Of a DNA stretch of 64,000 nt, positions 45,455 to 54,631 are shown piece by piece. The position numbers and the translations under genes are program-made. The stretch spans positions 1,912,723 to 1,976,722 of the forward strand of contig JADJQN010000001.1 of assembly GCA_016712745.1 (NCBI GenBank). The letters are read 5' to 3'. Within the stretch, counting starts at the first letter, position 1. The number at the start of each line of letters is the position of its first letter. The notes beneath the pieces are model-generated. The model ran no database searches. It was not told where the DNA came from and worked only from the letters and a program-made list of their open reading frames with translations. The stretch comes from Sandaracinaceae bacterium. GTDB lineage: Bacteria > Myxococcota_A > Polyangia > Polyangiales > JADJQN01.

Positions 45455-47149
45455 ATGCTCACTTGTCTGCGCGTGCGCGATTTCGCCATCATCGATTCGC
45501 TCGAAGTTACGTTGGGACCGGGTCTGAGCGTTGTTACGGGGCAGACCGGTGCGGGTAAATCCATACTTATCAACGCGTTATCCCTACTTCTCGGCGGCCG
45601 CGCGAACCCCGACATGGTCCGATCCGGTGCCGAAAGCGCCGAGGTGGAGGCTTGCTTCGATCTCGAGCAAGACGCGGCCCTGGTCGCTCGCTTGGAGGCG
45701 GCCGGCATTGGGCCCGAAGAGGAGCTAATCGTCCGCCGCGTCATCAGCGCCAACGGACGTTCGCGCGCGTACATCAATGGGCGCCTCGCCACGAGCACGC
45801 AACTCGCCGAGGTAGCGGTAGGCCTCGCCGATATTTCTTCGCAGCACGAGCATCACACACTTGTCGATCCGAAGACTCATCTCGACTACCTCGATGCGCA
45901 CGCGCGCCTTTTGGATTCCCGCACTGAGATGACGCGCGCATACGAAGCCCTCGCCCTCGCCTCGCGTGCACTCAGTGAAATTCGAACGCGTGAGCAGGGC
46001 CGCCTCGAGCGTGAAGACCTCCTGCGCTTCCAGGTGCGCGAGATCGACGAGCTTGGGATCGCGGTCGACGAAGAATCCGTGCTCCGCGACGAGCGTGAAC
46101 GCCTAAGGCACGCAGAAAAATTGAGCGGCACCGCTGGGCGAGCGGAAGACGCGCTCTACACGGCCGACGGCGCCATTTGCGAAGCTTTGGGCAAGATCAC
46201 GCATGAGATCGATGAGGCCGCGCGCCTTGACTCGAGCTTGCTCAAAATCGCCGCCGAGCTCTCCAAATCCCGCGTTGAGCTTGAAGACGTGGCGCGAGAG
46301 CTTGGTCGCTACGCGCGCTCGGTCACGTCCGACGCAGAGCGCCTCGCCGAAGTCGAAGAGCGGCTCGACCGGCTCAATCGTCTGAAGCGTAAGTATGGCG
46401 GTTCTGTCGAGAGCATTCTTCTGCATCGCGACACAGCCAAAGCCGAGCTCGAAACGCTCGAACGCTTTGAAGAAGAGCGCGAGCGCCTTGCACGGATTCA
46501 CGTGGAAGCGCTGAACAATGCCCGCCAACTGGCCAAAACACTTTCGGAGAAGCGTCGCGCGGGCGCGAAAAAGCTCGGAGTCGCGATTACGAAGGAATTG
46601 CGCTCGGTCGGCATGGGCGACGCAACGGTCGAAGTAGCGCTCGCTGCTTGGGATTCGCGCGAAGGCGAGCTTGCGATCGATGGCGCACGCGTTACCGCCA
46701 CCGGAATGGACCGCGCAGAGTTTCTCATTGCACCAAACCTTGGCGAGGAAGCAAGGCCCATCCACCGAATCGCCAGTGGCGGCGAGCTATCGCGCGCGAT
46801 GCTTGCGATCAAGCGCGTGCTGGCCGGCCTCGGAACCGCAGGCCTTTATGTGTTCGACGAAGTGGACGCCGGGGTTGGTGGCGCCGTGGCGGAAGTCATC
46901 GCACAAAAATTGAAAGAGGTGTCCAAGCACCATCAAGTCTTGTGCATTACGCACCTGCCGCAGATCGCGGTTTATGGCGACACTCACTTTCACGTTGCGA
47001 AAGAGGTTGTCAAAGACCGAACACGGAGCACGATCACCAAGCTCAGTAACAAAGAGCGTCGCGAAGAAATCGCCCGCATGCTTGGCGGGCTCACGATCAC
47101 CACCAAGACCCGCGCTGCCGCGGCCGAAATGTTGCGCGCCGCACACTGA
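45455..47149 (+). CDS. recN: DNA repair protein RecN
   Basis: A 564-residue SMC-like ATPase for double-strand-break repair. MLTCLRVRDFAIIDSLEV opens the protein; Walker A GQTGAGKS is at about 29-36, the ISSQHEHHTLV segment follows, a coiled coil spans about 160-400, and the ABC signature ASGGELSRAM (near 440) and Walker B YVFDEVDAGVGG (near 466) close the head. ATG 45455 is chosen because GTGGAGG precedes it and the family starts here; a TTG/ATG-like extension to 45416 is unlikely. A possible LexA box lies upstream. Confidence 0.95.
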   Translation: MLTCLRVRDFAIIDSLEVTLGPGLSVVTGQTGAGKSILINALSLLLGGRANPDMVRSGAESAEVEACFDLEQDAALVARLEAAGIGPEEELIVRRVISANGRSRAYINGRLATSTQLAEVAVGLADISSQHEHHTLVDPKTHLDYLDAHARLLDSRTEMTRAYEALALASRALSEIRTREQGRLEREDLLRFQVREIDELGIAVDEESVLRDERERLRHAEKLSGTAGRAEDALYTADGAICEALGKITHEIDEAARLDSSLLKIAAELSKSRVELEDVARELGRYARSVTSDAERLAEVEERLDRLNRLKRKYGGSVESILLHRDTAKAELETLERFEEERERLARIHVEALNNARQLAKTLSEKRRAGAKKLGVAITKELRSVGMGDATVEVALAAWDSREGELAIDGARVTATGMDRAEFLIAPNLGEEARPIHRIASGGELSRAMLAIKRVLAGLGTAGLYVFDEVDAGVGGAVAEVIAQKLKEVSKHHQVLCITHLPQIAVYGDTHFHVAKEVVKDRTRSTITKLSNKERREEIARMLGGLTITTKTRAAAAEMLRAAH

Positions 47150-47169
47150 TACCTAGTCCCGCACGTGGA

Positions 47170-47184
47170 TGGCTCGTGCATAGC
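47170..47184 (+). promoter_or_regulatory. weak sigma-54-like element before the solute-binding-like gene
   Basis: TGGCTCGTGCATAGC keeps the GG-N10-GC spacing but misses two consensus bases (A to T in TGGCA, T to A in TTGC). The predicted start near 47196 is 20 bases before GTG 47216. Confidence 0.25.
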
Positions 47185-47215
47185 CCAAGACCGTTGATCG
47201 TAGTAGCGTTCGGCC

Positions 47216-48826
47216 GTGCGAAACGTTGTCCTTATCATCGCGACTGTCGTCGCCGTCGTCGTCGACGGTTTTTTCGCTCTCGTGAACTTCTACCCCGTGG
47301 CGCCGCCGCGCGATCGAGGTCCGGAGCGCGTCGTCCTGACTTCGCTGAACGAAAAACAGGCGAAGTGGGTTCAAGAGAATATGCTCGACGAGTACAACGC
47401 CGAGCACGCGACGAATTTCAAAATTCGCTCCGTTCCGGACGAAGGCTTGCTTCGCGCATTGCGCCAAGACGATGTAGCGCTCGCCGTGCTGCCGGAAATC
47501 GAAGCGGATCAAGCCGCGAACGAGAACCACGTTGTCCCATTCGACGGTGTCGTTTCACGTGCGCGTATCGCCGAGGATTTTGCAAATGTGCGCCCCGAAA
47601 TTCTAGAGAGCGCGCGATATCGCGACCAGCAGTTCTTTCTCCCACGTGCAGTTGCGCTCGACGTCGCGGTCTATCGCATTTCCAAAGTGCGCGATGCGCT
47701 CTTGCACTGGCAGCTCGTTCGCCCAGAGATCGAAAGCGCACTGCGCGCAGTCAATGGCCGCGGCTTGCCTGCGCAGTACGTACTTGAACAACAGCCCGCC
47801 GACTGGGATGCATACGACCTCTTCGTGCTCGCCTACTATTGGGCGCACCGCGGCTACAGCGGCCAACACGCAAAGCCGCGCGTTGCCCATCGCGTTGGCC
47901 TCTCGACGGAAGCACAGCTCGAGATTGCTGCGGCGATGTATCGCGCGGGCATGAGCGATCGCACGCTCGCGGCACACGACAGCAAGCCGGCATTGGACTG
48001 GTTCCAATGGGAAACGCTCTACCGCGAGCAGAATCTTTACGCGCAAGAGATGTTTGAACCGGCGGGCATCGACGACCAGGCAATCCTAGACGGGATTACT
48101 CGCGGTGATTTCTATCTCACCAGCGTCGATCAGATGCAGGCATTCAGCTTACATGGCGGCTCCTATCGAGGCGCGCTCGCGCTCGTTCCCGATGGCGACG
48201 ACCTGGCATTCACGGCCATGCCCCGTTTCGCGTCGCTCGAGCTCGATGAGACCGGCATCCCCGTACGTCGCGCTGACCCCTTCTCGTTTCGCGAGACGCT
48301 CGTGTGGGCATTGCCTGCGCAAAGTCCTGTCCAGCAAGAGGCTTACAATCTCATTCGCTGGATCGTCGAGCGCGAGAATCACGCGCGCGAATGCGAAGCG
48401 CTGGGCATTCTGCCCATGCGGCGTGATGTTATTCGTGAACGCGAGACGCTCTTTCGCGAGCCGTGGATGCAAGACGCGCTCGAAGCCGGGCTCGATCAAT
48501 GGAGCCGCGCGCAGGTGCCGCCCTCAACTCTTCAAGGTGCGCTGGGCGTGGACTACGCAGTCGCGTGGCACCGCATTGTGGCTCAGCGTGAAGTCGCACC
48601 GAGCGCGCGCGCCGGGTTTGGACCGCTGCTTACGGCGCAAATCGATCGAGCGGCCGCAGTGCACGCGGCAGAACAGCTCGTGGCCGCACATCACCGCGAG
48701 CCCATCGCGGAAGAGGACGCAGAAGCGGCCTTTGCGATGCCGGCCCTTCGCGAGCCGATGGTGATCGAGGGGCTCTCACGGGACGCGGGCGTAGACTCGG
48801 GAATCACTGCCGAGGTGGTGCGATGA
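47216..48826 (+). CDS. solute-binding-protein-like membrane-anchored or secreted protein
   Basis: 536 residues starting at GTG 47216. The first 25 residues are hydrophobic (MRNVVLIIATVVAVVVDGFFALV), a signal or anchor helix without a clear cleavage site. The rest resembles a class 1 extracellular solute-binding protein: VVLTSLNEKQAKWVQENML at the start, DVALAVLPEIE, then QSPVQQEAYNLIRWIVERENH near residue 365 as in sugar-type binding proteins. No permease or ATPase is adjacent. Its TGA overlaps the DUF4337 gene by four bases. Ligand and partner are unknown. Confidence 0.6.
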   Translation: MRNVVLIIATVVAVVVDGFFALVNFYPVAPPRDRGPERVVLTSLNEKQAKWVQENMLDEYNAEHATNFKIRSVPDEGLLRALRQDDVALAVLPEIEADQAANENHVVPFDGVVSRARIAEDFANVRPEILESARYRDQQFFLPRAVALDVAVYRISKVRDALLHWQLVRPEIESALRAVNGRGLPAQYVLEQQPADWDAYDLFVLAYYWAHRGYSGQHAKPRVAHRVGLSTEAQLEIAAAMYRAGMSDRTLAAHDSKPALDWFQWETLYREQNLYAQEMFEPAGIDDQAILDGITRGDFYLTSVDQMQAFSLHGGSYRGALALVPDGDDLAFTAMPRFASLELDETGIPVRRADPFSFRETLVWALPAQSPVQQEAYNLIRWIVERENHARECEALGILPMRRDVIRERETLFREPWMQDALEAGLDQWSRAQVPPSTLQGALGVDYAVAWHRIVAQREVAPSARAGFGPLLTAQIDRAAAVHAAEQLVAAHHREPIAEEDAEAAFAMPALREPMVIEGLSRDAGVDSGITAEVVR

Positions 48827-49512
48827 GCGATGGACCCAAGAGTATCCTGCCCCTCGACAATCCGGATCTCGCGGATGAGATTGAGTCGATTCTCGAACGT
48901 TACGACGCAAAGCGTCGCGCCGAAGACGCGGTCGAGAAAGAGCTGGCAGCGCGCAAAGAAGAATTGACCGGCCGCGTATCTGTTGCCGCCATCGCGCTCA
49001 CCATGTTGATGTCGTTCCTTGGCTTCGCACGCGCGGAACGCCAAGAAGCAAGCGACAACGCCAAAACCGATGCCCTGCAAGCGAAGGCGGATTCAGAAGC
49101 GGACTGGGCCTATTATCAGACACGCAGCGCCGAACGAGCAAGCTATCGCTTGGCCGACGAAACGCTTTTGCGCGACACGGCACGCCTGGCCGAAACCGAT
49201 CCACGCGTACGCGACGCCGAAGTGCACCACGCGCAGTACGCAACGCGCATTTCCGCCATTGATCACGGAAACCGCCGCGTCTTCTACTCGATTCAAGATC
49301 TCGTACGCGCACGTGTCTTGAAGACGCGTGAGGTGAAACGCCTCGACACGATGATCGATCGCTACGACATTGGCACGCGCGTGTTGACGCTAGCGCTGGT
49401 GCTCTTGAGCGTTGCTCTGCTCGCCAACCGGCGCTCGCTATTCTGGATTGCGCTGGCGGTTGCATTGTTTGGTGCAGCAATCGCGGTAGCGGGTTATTTC
49501 TCGCTGTTCTGA
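48823..49512 (+). CDS. DUF4337-type membrane protein
   Basis: 229 residues. A charged N-terminal helix (about 15-45), a first membrane helix (about 50-66), a long central coiled-coil region (about 70-165), and two closely spaced membrane helices at the C-terminus (about 185-225). This is the layout of DUF4337 proteins, whose function is unknown. It starts by ATGA overlap with the solute-binding-like gene, so the two are co-translated. Its 3' end overlaps the convergent desaturase gene by 19 bases. Confidence 0.65.
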   Translation: MSDGPKSILPLDNPDLADEIESILERYDAKRRAEDAVEKELAARKEELTGRVSVAAIALTMLMSFLGFARAERQEASDNAKTDALQAKADSEADWAYYQTRSAERASYRLADETLLRDTARLAETDPRVRDAEVHHAQYATRISAIDHGNRRVFYSIQDLVRARVLKTREVKRLDTMIDRYDIGTRVLTLALVLLSVALLANRRSLFWIALAVALFGAAIAVAGYFSLF

Positions 49513-50504
49513 TTCGCGAATACCTTCGCCAAACTCACGCGCACGCTCGTCTGCACTTCAGCGTTAGCGGCCACGCCCGCTTCCTGCAGCGCGCGATGGC
49601 AATCCGGCAATCGGTAGTGCGGCACCGATGGGTATAGATGATGCTCGATGTGGTAGTTCATATTGTGCGGGTATAGGAAGAACCGCAGATAAGCGGGCGC
49701 GATCGTGGTGCGCGCCGCCCGCAGCACATCCGTCTTGCTGTCGACGGCCCCATGTTCGAGAACCGCACGCAAACGAAGCATCGCTTGAAGCACCGTCACA
49801 AGTGGCAGGATCCACAGGAGCAGATACCACTTCCAAAAACCGAAGCCCACAGCGAGCGAGATCATCGCGAACTGAAACAGGCCAACGCCGAGCAGGTTCA
49901 GCTTGGCCTTTCTGCGAAGCGCGGGTGAAGTGTCATCGTGAACACGCTCGACGTGCGTGTCATCGCCGCGCTTCTTCATTGGCTTACCGAAGAAGTAGCT
50001 ATACGCCTTGAGCACGGTCAGCCCGAGCAAATCCTTCGCGAGCTTACCAAGCAGGTAGGCCTTGCCTCGCGGATAGTCGGCAATGAGGGCGAGATCGGGA
50101 TCGATCGACGTGTAGAGATGGTTGTGGTGCGTGCGATGCATCACGCGATACGTGATGAGCGAAAGGCCAAGTGGCAGCGCACAAAGCTGGCCGACGAAAT
50201 CGTTGAGCCAGCGCGTCTCGTACAGCCGGTAGTGCGCCGACTGATGCGAGAGAATCGCGAGCCCGTGTTGCACGGCTCCAATGCACACGATTGCGGGAGC
50301 GATGACCCACACCCTCGGATAGTGAACGGCGATGCCAATAAGCAGCGCCCCCATACCGAAATCGAATGCAAGTGAGGCAGTGGAGCGACCCGGCGCGAGA
50401 CGCGAGAGTTCTCGTACCTTGGCCGCGGGCAACGCGTGCGGATTACGGACGCGAAATTCTTCGCCCACTCTTGCCGTGAGTCCTCGGTGCGCCGCCGTAA
50501 CCAT
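49494..50504 (-). CDS. membrane fatty acid desaturase
   Basis: 336 residues. Three histidine boxes bind the di-iron centre: HQSAH (about 86-90), HRTHHNH (about 122-128) and YHIEHH (about 285-289), between four to six membrane helices. These are the signature of membrane fatty acid desaturases and hydroxylases, which introduce double bonds into acyl chains and adjust membrane fluidity. I chose ATG 50504; a TTG at 50513 also lies in frame. The position of the double bond cannot be told. No electron-donor ferredoxin gene is adjacent. Confidence 0.85.
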   Translation of the reverse strand: MVTAAHRGLTARVGEEFRVRNPHALPAAKVRELSRLAPGRSTASLAFDFGMGALLIGIAVHYPRVWVIAPAIVCIGAVQHGLAILSHQSAHYRLYETRWLNDFVGQLCALPLGLSLITYRVMHRTHHNHLYTSIDPDLALIADYPRGKAYLLGKLAKDLLGLTVLKAYSYFFGKPMKKRGDDTHVERVHDDTSPALRRKAKLNLLGVGLFQFAMISLAVGFGFWKWYLLLWILPLVTVLQAMLRLRAVLEHGAVDSKTDVLRAARTTIAPAYLRFFLYPHNMNYHIEHHLYPSVPHYRLPDCHRALQEAGVAANAEVQTSVRVSLAKVFANQNSEK

Positions 50505-50567
50505 CTCTTTCAAGCTGGCCCGGAAGGGATCCCCATGTCAACGCGAGCCGCGTGATATCGTAACCAG

Positions 50568-51734
50568 GTGAAAGAAGTTCGCCTGCGAAAAAAGATCGAC
50601 TCCGTTATTCGTCAAGGCCATCCCTGGATATGGCGCGATGCGCTGGAAGAAATTCACGCTGACGCGGGAGAGGTACTCACCGTCGTCGCGGGGCGAGGCG
50701 ATTTTTTGGCCCGCGGCCTGGCCGAGGACGGTCCAATCGGGATTCGCGTGTTCACACTTCAAGACGAGCCCGTAGATCAGTCTCTTCTTCGAAGGCGCAT
50801 CAGCGAAGCAGCGACCCTGCGCACGCGCGTCGTGCCTCCCGACACCAATGCCTATCGATTGCTTAACGGCGAAGGTGATCGAGTCCCCGGCATCGTATGT
50901 GACATTTATGGCGAGCACGCGACCGTGCAGCTCGACGGCGCAGCGGCGCTCGCATGGCGCGAAACCATTCTCGCCGTGCTAGACGATGTTTTAGTTTCAC
51001 GCGGTGTGAATTCCGTCCTGCTTCGCACAGGCAAACGTGGCGAGCGACGCGTGGACGTCGTACGTGGCAAAGAACCTCCCCCGCTCATCGAGGTGCAAGA
51101 GCACGGGATGGTCTTGCTCGCCGACCTCGTGCACGGGCAGAAGACAGGGCTCTTCCTCGATCATCGCGAATCGCGTCGGCGCGTGCGCGAGCTTAGCCGA
51201 GGTTTGCGCGTGCTCAATCTCTATGGCTATACGGGCGGCTTCTCGGTCGCTGCTGCGCTGGGCGGTGCGACCAGCGTCACTACCGTTGATATAGCGAAAG
51301 ACGCAATCAAGCTTGCCGAGCAGACCTTTGCGCGCAACGTTGGCGACTCCATCCCGCACCGAGGTATTGCGGAAGATGTTCCTAACTTCCTTAAAGCGGC
51401 GAAGCAGCGCGGCGAGCGCTACGACTTGATCGTTTCTGATCCACCCAGCTTTGCGCCCAACGAAGAGTCGGTGCCCGCAGCGCTCAATAGTTACCGCACC
51501 CTGCACCAGGCTGCTTTGCGTTTGCTTGCGCCAGGTGGATTGTTCATCGCGGCGTCGTGCTCGAGCCACGTCGATCGCGACGCGTTCGAAAAGACGCTGG
51601 AGAACGCCGCACCAAGCGCCGGTCAGGTCATGCAAATCCTCGAACGCGATGGAGCACCCGCCGATCATCCGCGTCTCGCGGCGTTTCCCGAAGGCGACTA
51701 CCTCAAAGCGCTGCTTGCTCGCTTGGTGGCGTAG
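50568..51734 (+). CDS. rlmI: RlmI-type class I SAM-dependent RNA methyltransferase
   Basis: 388 residues, GTG start at 50568. An N-terminal PUA domain (LRKKIDSVIRQGHPWIWRDAL) is followed by a central domain (RLLNGEGDRVPGIVCDIYG) and a Rossmann methyltransferase: FLDHRESRRRVREL, LNLYGYTGGFSVAAA (motif I, near 216) and VSDPPSFA (motif IV, near 290), with CSSHVDRDAF near the end. This matches the RlmI family, which makes 5-methylcytosine 1962 in 23S rRNA. The gene symbol is by family resemblance; the exact base target is not proven. Confidence 0.85.
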   Translation: MKEVRLRKKIDSVIRQGHPWIWRDALEEIHADAGEVLTVVAGRGDFLARGLAEDGPIGIRVFTLQDEPVDQSLLRRRISEAATLRTRVVPPDTNAYRLLNGEGDRVPGIVCDIYGEHATVQLDGAAALAWRETILAVLDDVLVSRGVNSVLLRTGKRGERRVDVVRGKEPPPLIEVQEHGMVLLADLVHGQKTGLFLDHRESRRRVRELSRGLRVLNLYGYTGGFSVAAALGGATSVTTVDIAKDAIKLAEQTFARNVGDSIPHRGIAEDVPNFLKAAKQRGERYDLIVSDPPSFAPNEESVPAALNSYRTLHQAALRLLAPGGLFIAASCSSHVDRDAFEKTLENAAPSAGQVMQILERDGAPADHPRLAAFPEGDYLKALLARLVA

Positions 51735-51738
51735 CGAA

Positions 51739-52401
51739 CTACGCGCAGGGGCCGCACTCGCCGCTGGTGGCGTCGCATGCGCACCCCGGACACGTTGCGG
51801 TTCCGACGCAGGCGGGCGCAAAAGAGTTGCCGTTGCACTGGTCACCGGTCGTGCAAGCCGTGCCGTCGCTACAACGTAGTCCGGCGCTCGCAGCAGAATG
51901 GCGGCAACCTCCACGGGTGCTTGTCGTGCAAGTGTCGATCGTGCACGGGTTGGTGTCGGCGCACGCCAAATTGACCGGCGTGTGGACACAGACGCCGGAG
52001 GTGCATTGGTCGGTTGTGCACGCGAATAGGTCGCCGCAATCCGCATCCGTCGTGCAAACAACGCCAGCATCGACACTGGCGGGCCCGAGATCAGTCCCCA
52101 TATCCACGGCTCCGAGGTCGACACCTAAGTCCGGTGTGCCGAAATCCAAGTCGAGGAAATTCATGTCGACGCCCAAGTCACCGGCGAACGGCGCATCGAA
52201 AGCGCTGTCGGTTTCCGCCGCGTCCGCACTTCGCATGTCGGCGACCGCGAGATCTGCCCACCCCAGGTCCGTCGAGCTGAGGTCGGCGGCCTGCATATCA
52301 ACGCGGCCGGCATCGCTTCCCGCGAGAGCGCCGCCTCCACTGGCACATCCAGCAAAAGCGCAAGCCAGAGCAACGCAACAAAGCGCGCGCATCACAGTCA
52401 T
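51739..52401 (-). CDS. Asp-repeat, cysteine-rich lipoprotein
   Basis: 220 residues from ATG 52401 (or 52392). The lipobox FAGC follows a short signal. Residues about 35-110 are a low-complexity linker of Asp-Leu-Gly/Asp-Met-x repeats (DLGWADLAVADM, DLGVDLGAVDMGTDLG). The C-terminal 105 residues hold about 16 cysteines (CTTDADCGDLFACTTDQC, CTIDTCTTSTRGGC), arranged in CxxxxxCxxxxxC pairs, likely disulfide bonded on the cell surface. The linker differs from the DSGPGTD type of the lipoprotein at 22105. The function is unknown. Confidence 0.68.
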   Translation of the reverse strand: MTVMRALCCVALACAFAGCASGGGALAGSDAGRVDMQAADLSSTDLGWADLAVADMRSADAAETDSAFDAPFAGDLGVDMNFLDLDFGTPDLGVDLGAVDMGTDLGPASVDAGVVCTTDADCGDLFACTTDQCTSGVCVHTPVNLACADTNPCTIDTCTTSTRGGCRHSAASAGLRCSDGTACTTGDQCNGNSFAPACVGTATCPGCACDATSGECGPCA

Positions 52402-52537
52402 CAGGCGAGCATAGCAAGTTTCGCCGGTGTGACGGGCCCTCATTCGCTGGCGCGCGAACGCTCACACGGCGCTCAATGCCCCCATCGCGGCCAACGCTTC
52501 TTAGACCGCCGGGCTCAAAAGCTGGTAGTAAGCGTCT

Positions 52538-53491
52538 ATGTCGGCGATTGCTACGTCTGTGCTTTCTCTCGTCGGGAAAACTCCGCTCGTCCTTTTGAAT
52601 CGCATTCAGAGCGCCTCGGGTGCAGAGATCATTCTGAAGCTCGAAACCCAGAACCCTGCGGGCAGCGTGAAAGACCGCATCGCTCTCGCCATGCTCGATG
52701 AAGCCGAGCGAACGGGCAAGCTCAAGGCCGGCGATACGATCATCGAGCCGTCCAGTGGCAACACGGGCATCGGCCTCGCGCTGGTCGCTGCCGTGCGCTG
52801 TTATAAGCTCATCATCGTAGCGCCCGATGACATCTCGATGGAACGCCGCGTGCTTCTCGAGCACTACGGAGCCGAGGTCGTACTGACGCCAGCGCGCAAG
52901 TTGATGCAAGGCGCAATCGATTACGCCAAAAAGCTCGTTGCGGAGAATCCGAATTGCTTCATGCCGTCCCAGTTCGAGAATCCTGCGAATCCCGATGCCC
53001 ATCGTGAGACGACTGCACTCGAAATTCTCGACGGGACAAATCGACAGCTCGCCGCGTTCGTGGCCGGCGTCGGCACCGGTGGGACAATCACGGGGGTGGG
53101 CGAAGTCTTGAAGCGTGAGCTTCCCGGCATTCGAATTGTTGCGGTCGAGCCTGCGCGCTCGGCATCCCTGAGCGGCACGGACAAACCGAAGCCCCATTTG
53201 ATCTACGGAATCGGTGCCGGCTTTATCCCCCCTCTGCTCAAGCGCGATGTAATCGACGAGATTGTTCAAGTCGAGGACATGGAGGCGCTCACGATGTCGC
53301 GCCGTTTGGCGCGCGAGGAGGGAATCTCGGCAGGTCCATCGGGAGGCGCGGCCGTCGTAGCAGCGCTCAAAGTCGCGGCGACTCTGAAATCGGGCGAGCG
53401 AGTCCTGTGCCTGATTCCCGATGGCTTCGGTCGCTACGCGAGCGCACACGCCGATACGGATGCGTCGAGCGGTTTCGATTTCATTATCTAG
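52538..53491 (+). CDS. cysK: cysteine synthase A
   Basis: A 317-residue PLP enzyme that makes cysteine from O-acetylserine and sulfide. The Schiff-base Lys lies in NPAGSVKDR (near 44), the phosphate/substrate loop is SSGNTGIGLA (near 72), and GVGTGGTITGVGEVLK plus the C-terminal ISAGPSGGAAVVAAL complete the family pattern. The length is normal. ATG 52538 starts the conserved region. A YeiH-type transporter gene follows by five bases, consistent with a sulfur-related pair, but I see no recognisable regulator site in the 136-base upstream gap. Confidence 0.93.
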   Translation: MSAIATSVLSLVGKTPLVLLNRIQSASGAEIILKLETQNPAGSVKDRIALAMLDEAERTGKLKAGDTIIEPSSGNTGIGLALVAAVRCYKLIIVAPDDISMERRVLLEHYGAEVVLTPARKLMQGAIDYAKKLVAENPNCFMPSQFENPANPDAHRETTALEILDGTNRQLAAFVAGVGTGGTITGVGEVLKRELPGIRIVAVEPARSASLSGTDKPKPHLIYGIGAGFIPPLLKRDVIDEIVQVEDMEALTMSRRLAREEGISAGPSGGAAVVAALKVAATLKSGERVLCLIPDGFGRYASAHADTDASSGFDFII

Positions 53492-53496
53492 GGGCC

Positions 53497-54588
53497 ATGG
53501 TCGAAGCCAAGAAAAATTCTGTTATCCCAGGTCTCGCGCTCACACTCGTGCTCGCGTGTGTTGCCTATGCAGCGCAGTCGATCCCGTTTCCTCCGTTCAC
53601 GCTTGCAAACGGCCGCCATCCCCTCGACGCGATGATTGTTGCGATGGTGGGAGGCCTGCTCATTCGCAATCTTCTGCCGATGCCGGCCGCAGCCCGCGAG
53701 GGCATCAAGTACTCCGTTCTGAAGATACTTCCGTTCGGTATCGTGCTCATGGGGGCGAAGCTCAATTTCTACGATGTCGTGCGCGTCTCGCAGCAAGGCC
53801 TCTTCATCAACATCGCCTGCGTCGCGATCGCTCTCTCGGTAACGCTGTGGATCTGCTCGCGGCTGAAAGTGAATCGCGTGCTCTCGCTGCTCCTGGCCGT
53901 GGGCACCGCGATCTGCGGCGGCACGGCCATCGCCGTAACTGCACCCGTCATTGAAGCCGACGAGGCGAACACGGCGTTCTCAGTCGCGGCGATTACGCTG
54001 CTCGGCCTTCTATGGGTCTTCGTGTTTCCTATCGTGGGGAGCGCGATTGGCCTGTCGCAGCATGAGTTTGGTGTTTGGGTAGGAACGGCTGTGCACTCAA
54101 CGCCGCAGGTCGTCGCAGCGGGATTCGCGTATGGTCAGCAGGCGGGTGACGTCGCGGTTATCGTGAAGCTGGTACGCGTCCTTCTGCTCGCCCCGCTCGT
54201 GGTCGGCATCGGTGCGGTAGCCGCGCGTGAGAAACGACGACGCCAAGAAGTGCACGTGAAGAAGTCGATGAAGTGGACCGACATCCTTCCGCCCTTCGTA
54301 GTCGGCTTCGTCGCGATGGCGCTGTTCAACACGTTCAACTTCCTGCCCGACGCAACGTTCCACCTCAAGGACAGCCCACTGTGGGCCGCAAGTGACGTCC
54401 GCGTATCCACTGCGACGATGGCCACCGCGTCTTCGAACTTTCTCACCACCATGGCGATGGGCGGCGTCGGCCTCGGCGTTCATTTGAAAGAGCTGCTCAA
54501 GGTGGGCATGAAGGCGTTCTACGTCGCACTCCTGGCTGCGGTGATTCTCGCCTGCGTGAGCCTCGCGATGATTTTCATGTTTCGCTAG
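53497..54588 (+). CDS. YeiH/UPF0324 putative sulfate-exporter family membrane protein
   Basis: 363 residues with about ten membrane helices. Conserved blocks GLLIRNLLPMP, LLAVGTAICGGTAIAVTAPV and VWVGTAVHSTPQVVAAG are the UPF0324/YeiH (putative sulfate exporter) signature. The transport substrate has not been firmly shown for most members. Its ATG (53497) lies five bases past the cysK stop, so it shares that transcript and may handle a sulfur compound, sulfite or sulfide in particular; this is inference from position. Confidence 0.85.
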   Translation: MVEAKKNSVIPGLALTLVLACVAYAAQSIPFPPFTLANGRHPLDAMIVAMVGGLLIRNLLPMPAAAREGIKYSVLKILPFGIVLMGAKLNFYDVVRVSQQGLFINIACVAIALSVTLWICSRLKVNRVLSLLLAVGTAICGGTAIAVTAPVIEADEANTAFSVAAITLLGLLWVFVFPIVGSAIGLSQHEFGVWVGTAVHSTPQVVAAGFAYGQQAGDVAVIVKLVRVLLLAPLVVGIGAVAAREKRRRQEVHVKKSMKWTDILPPFVVGFVAMALFNTFNFLPDATFHLKDSPLWAASDVRVSTATMATASSNFLTTMAMGGVGLGVHLKELLKVGMKAFYVALLAAVILACVSLAMIFMFR

Positions 54589-54631
54589 CCGAGCGCGCGC
54601 GTCCACGATAAATTCACCACATTGGGGGCAC

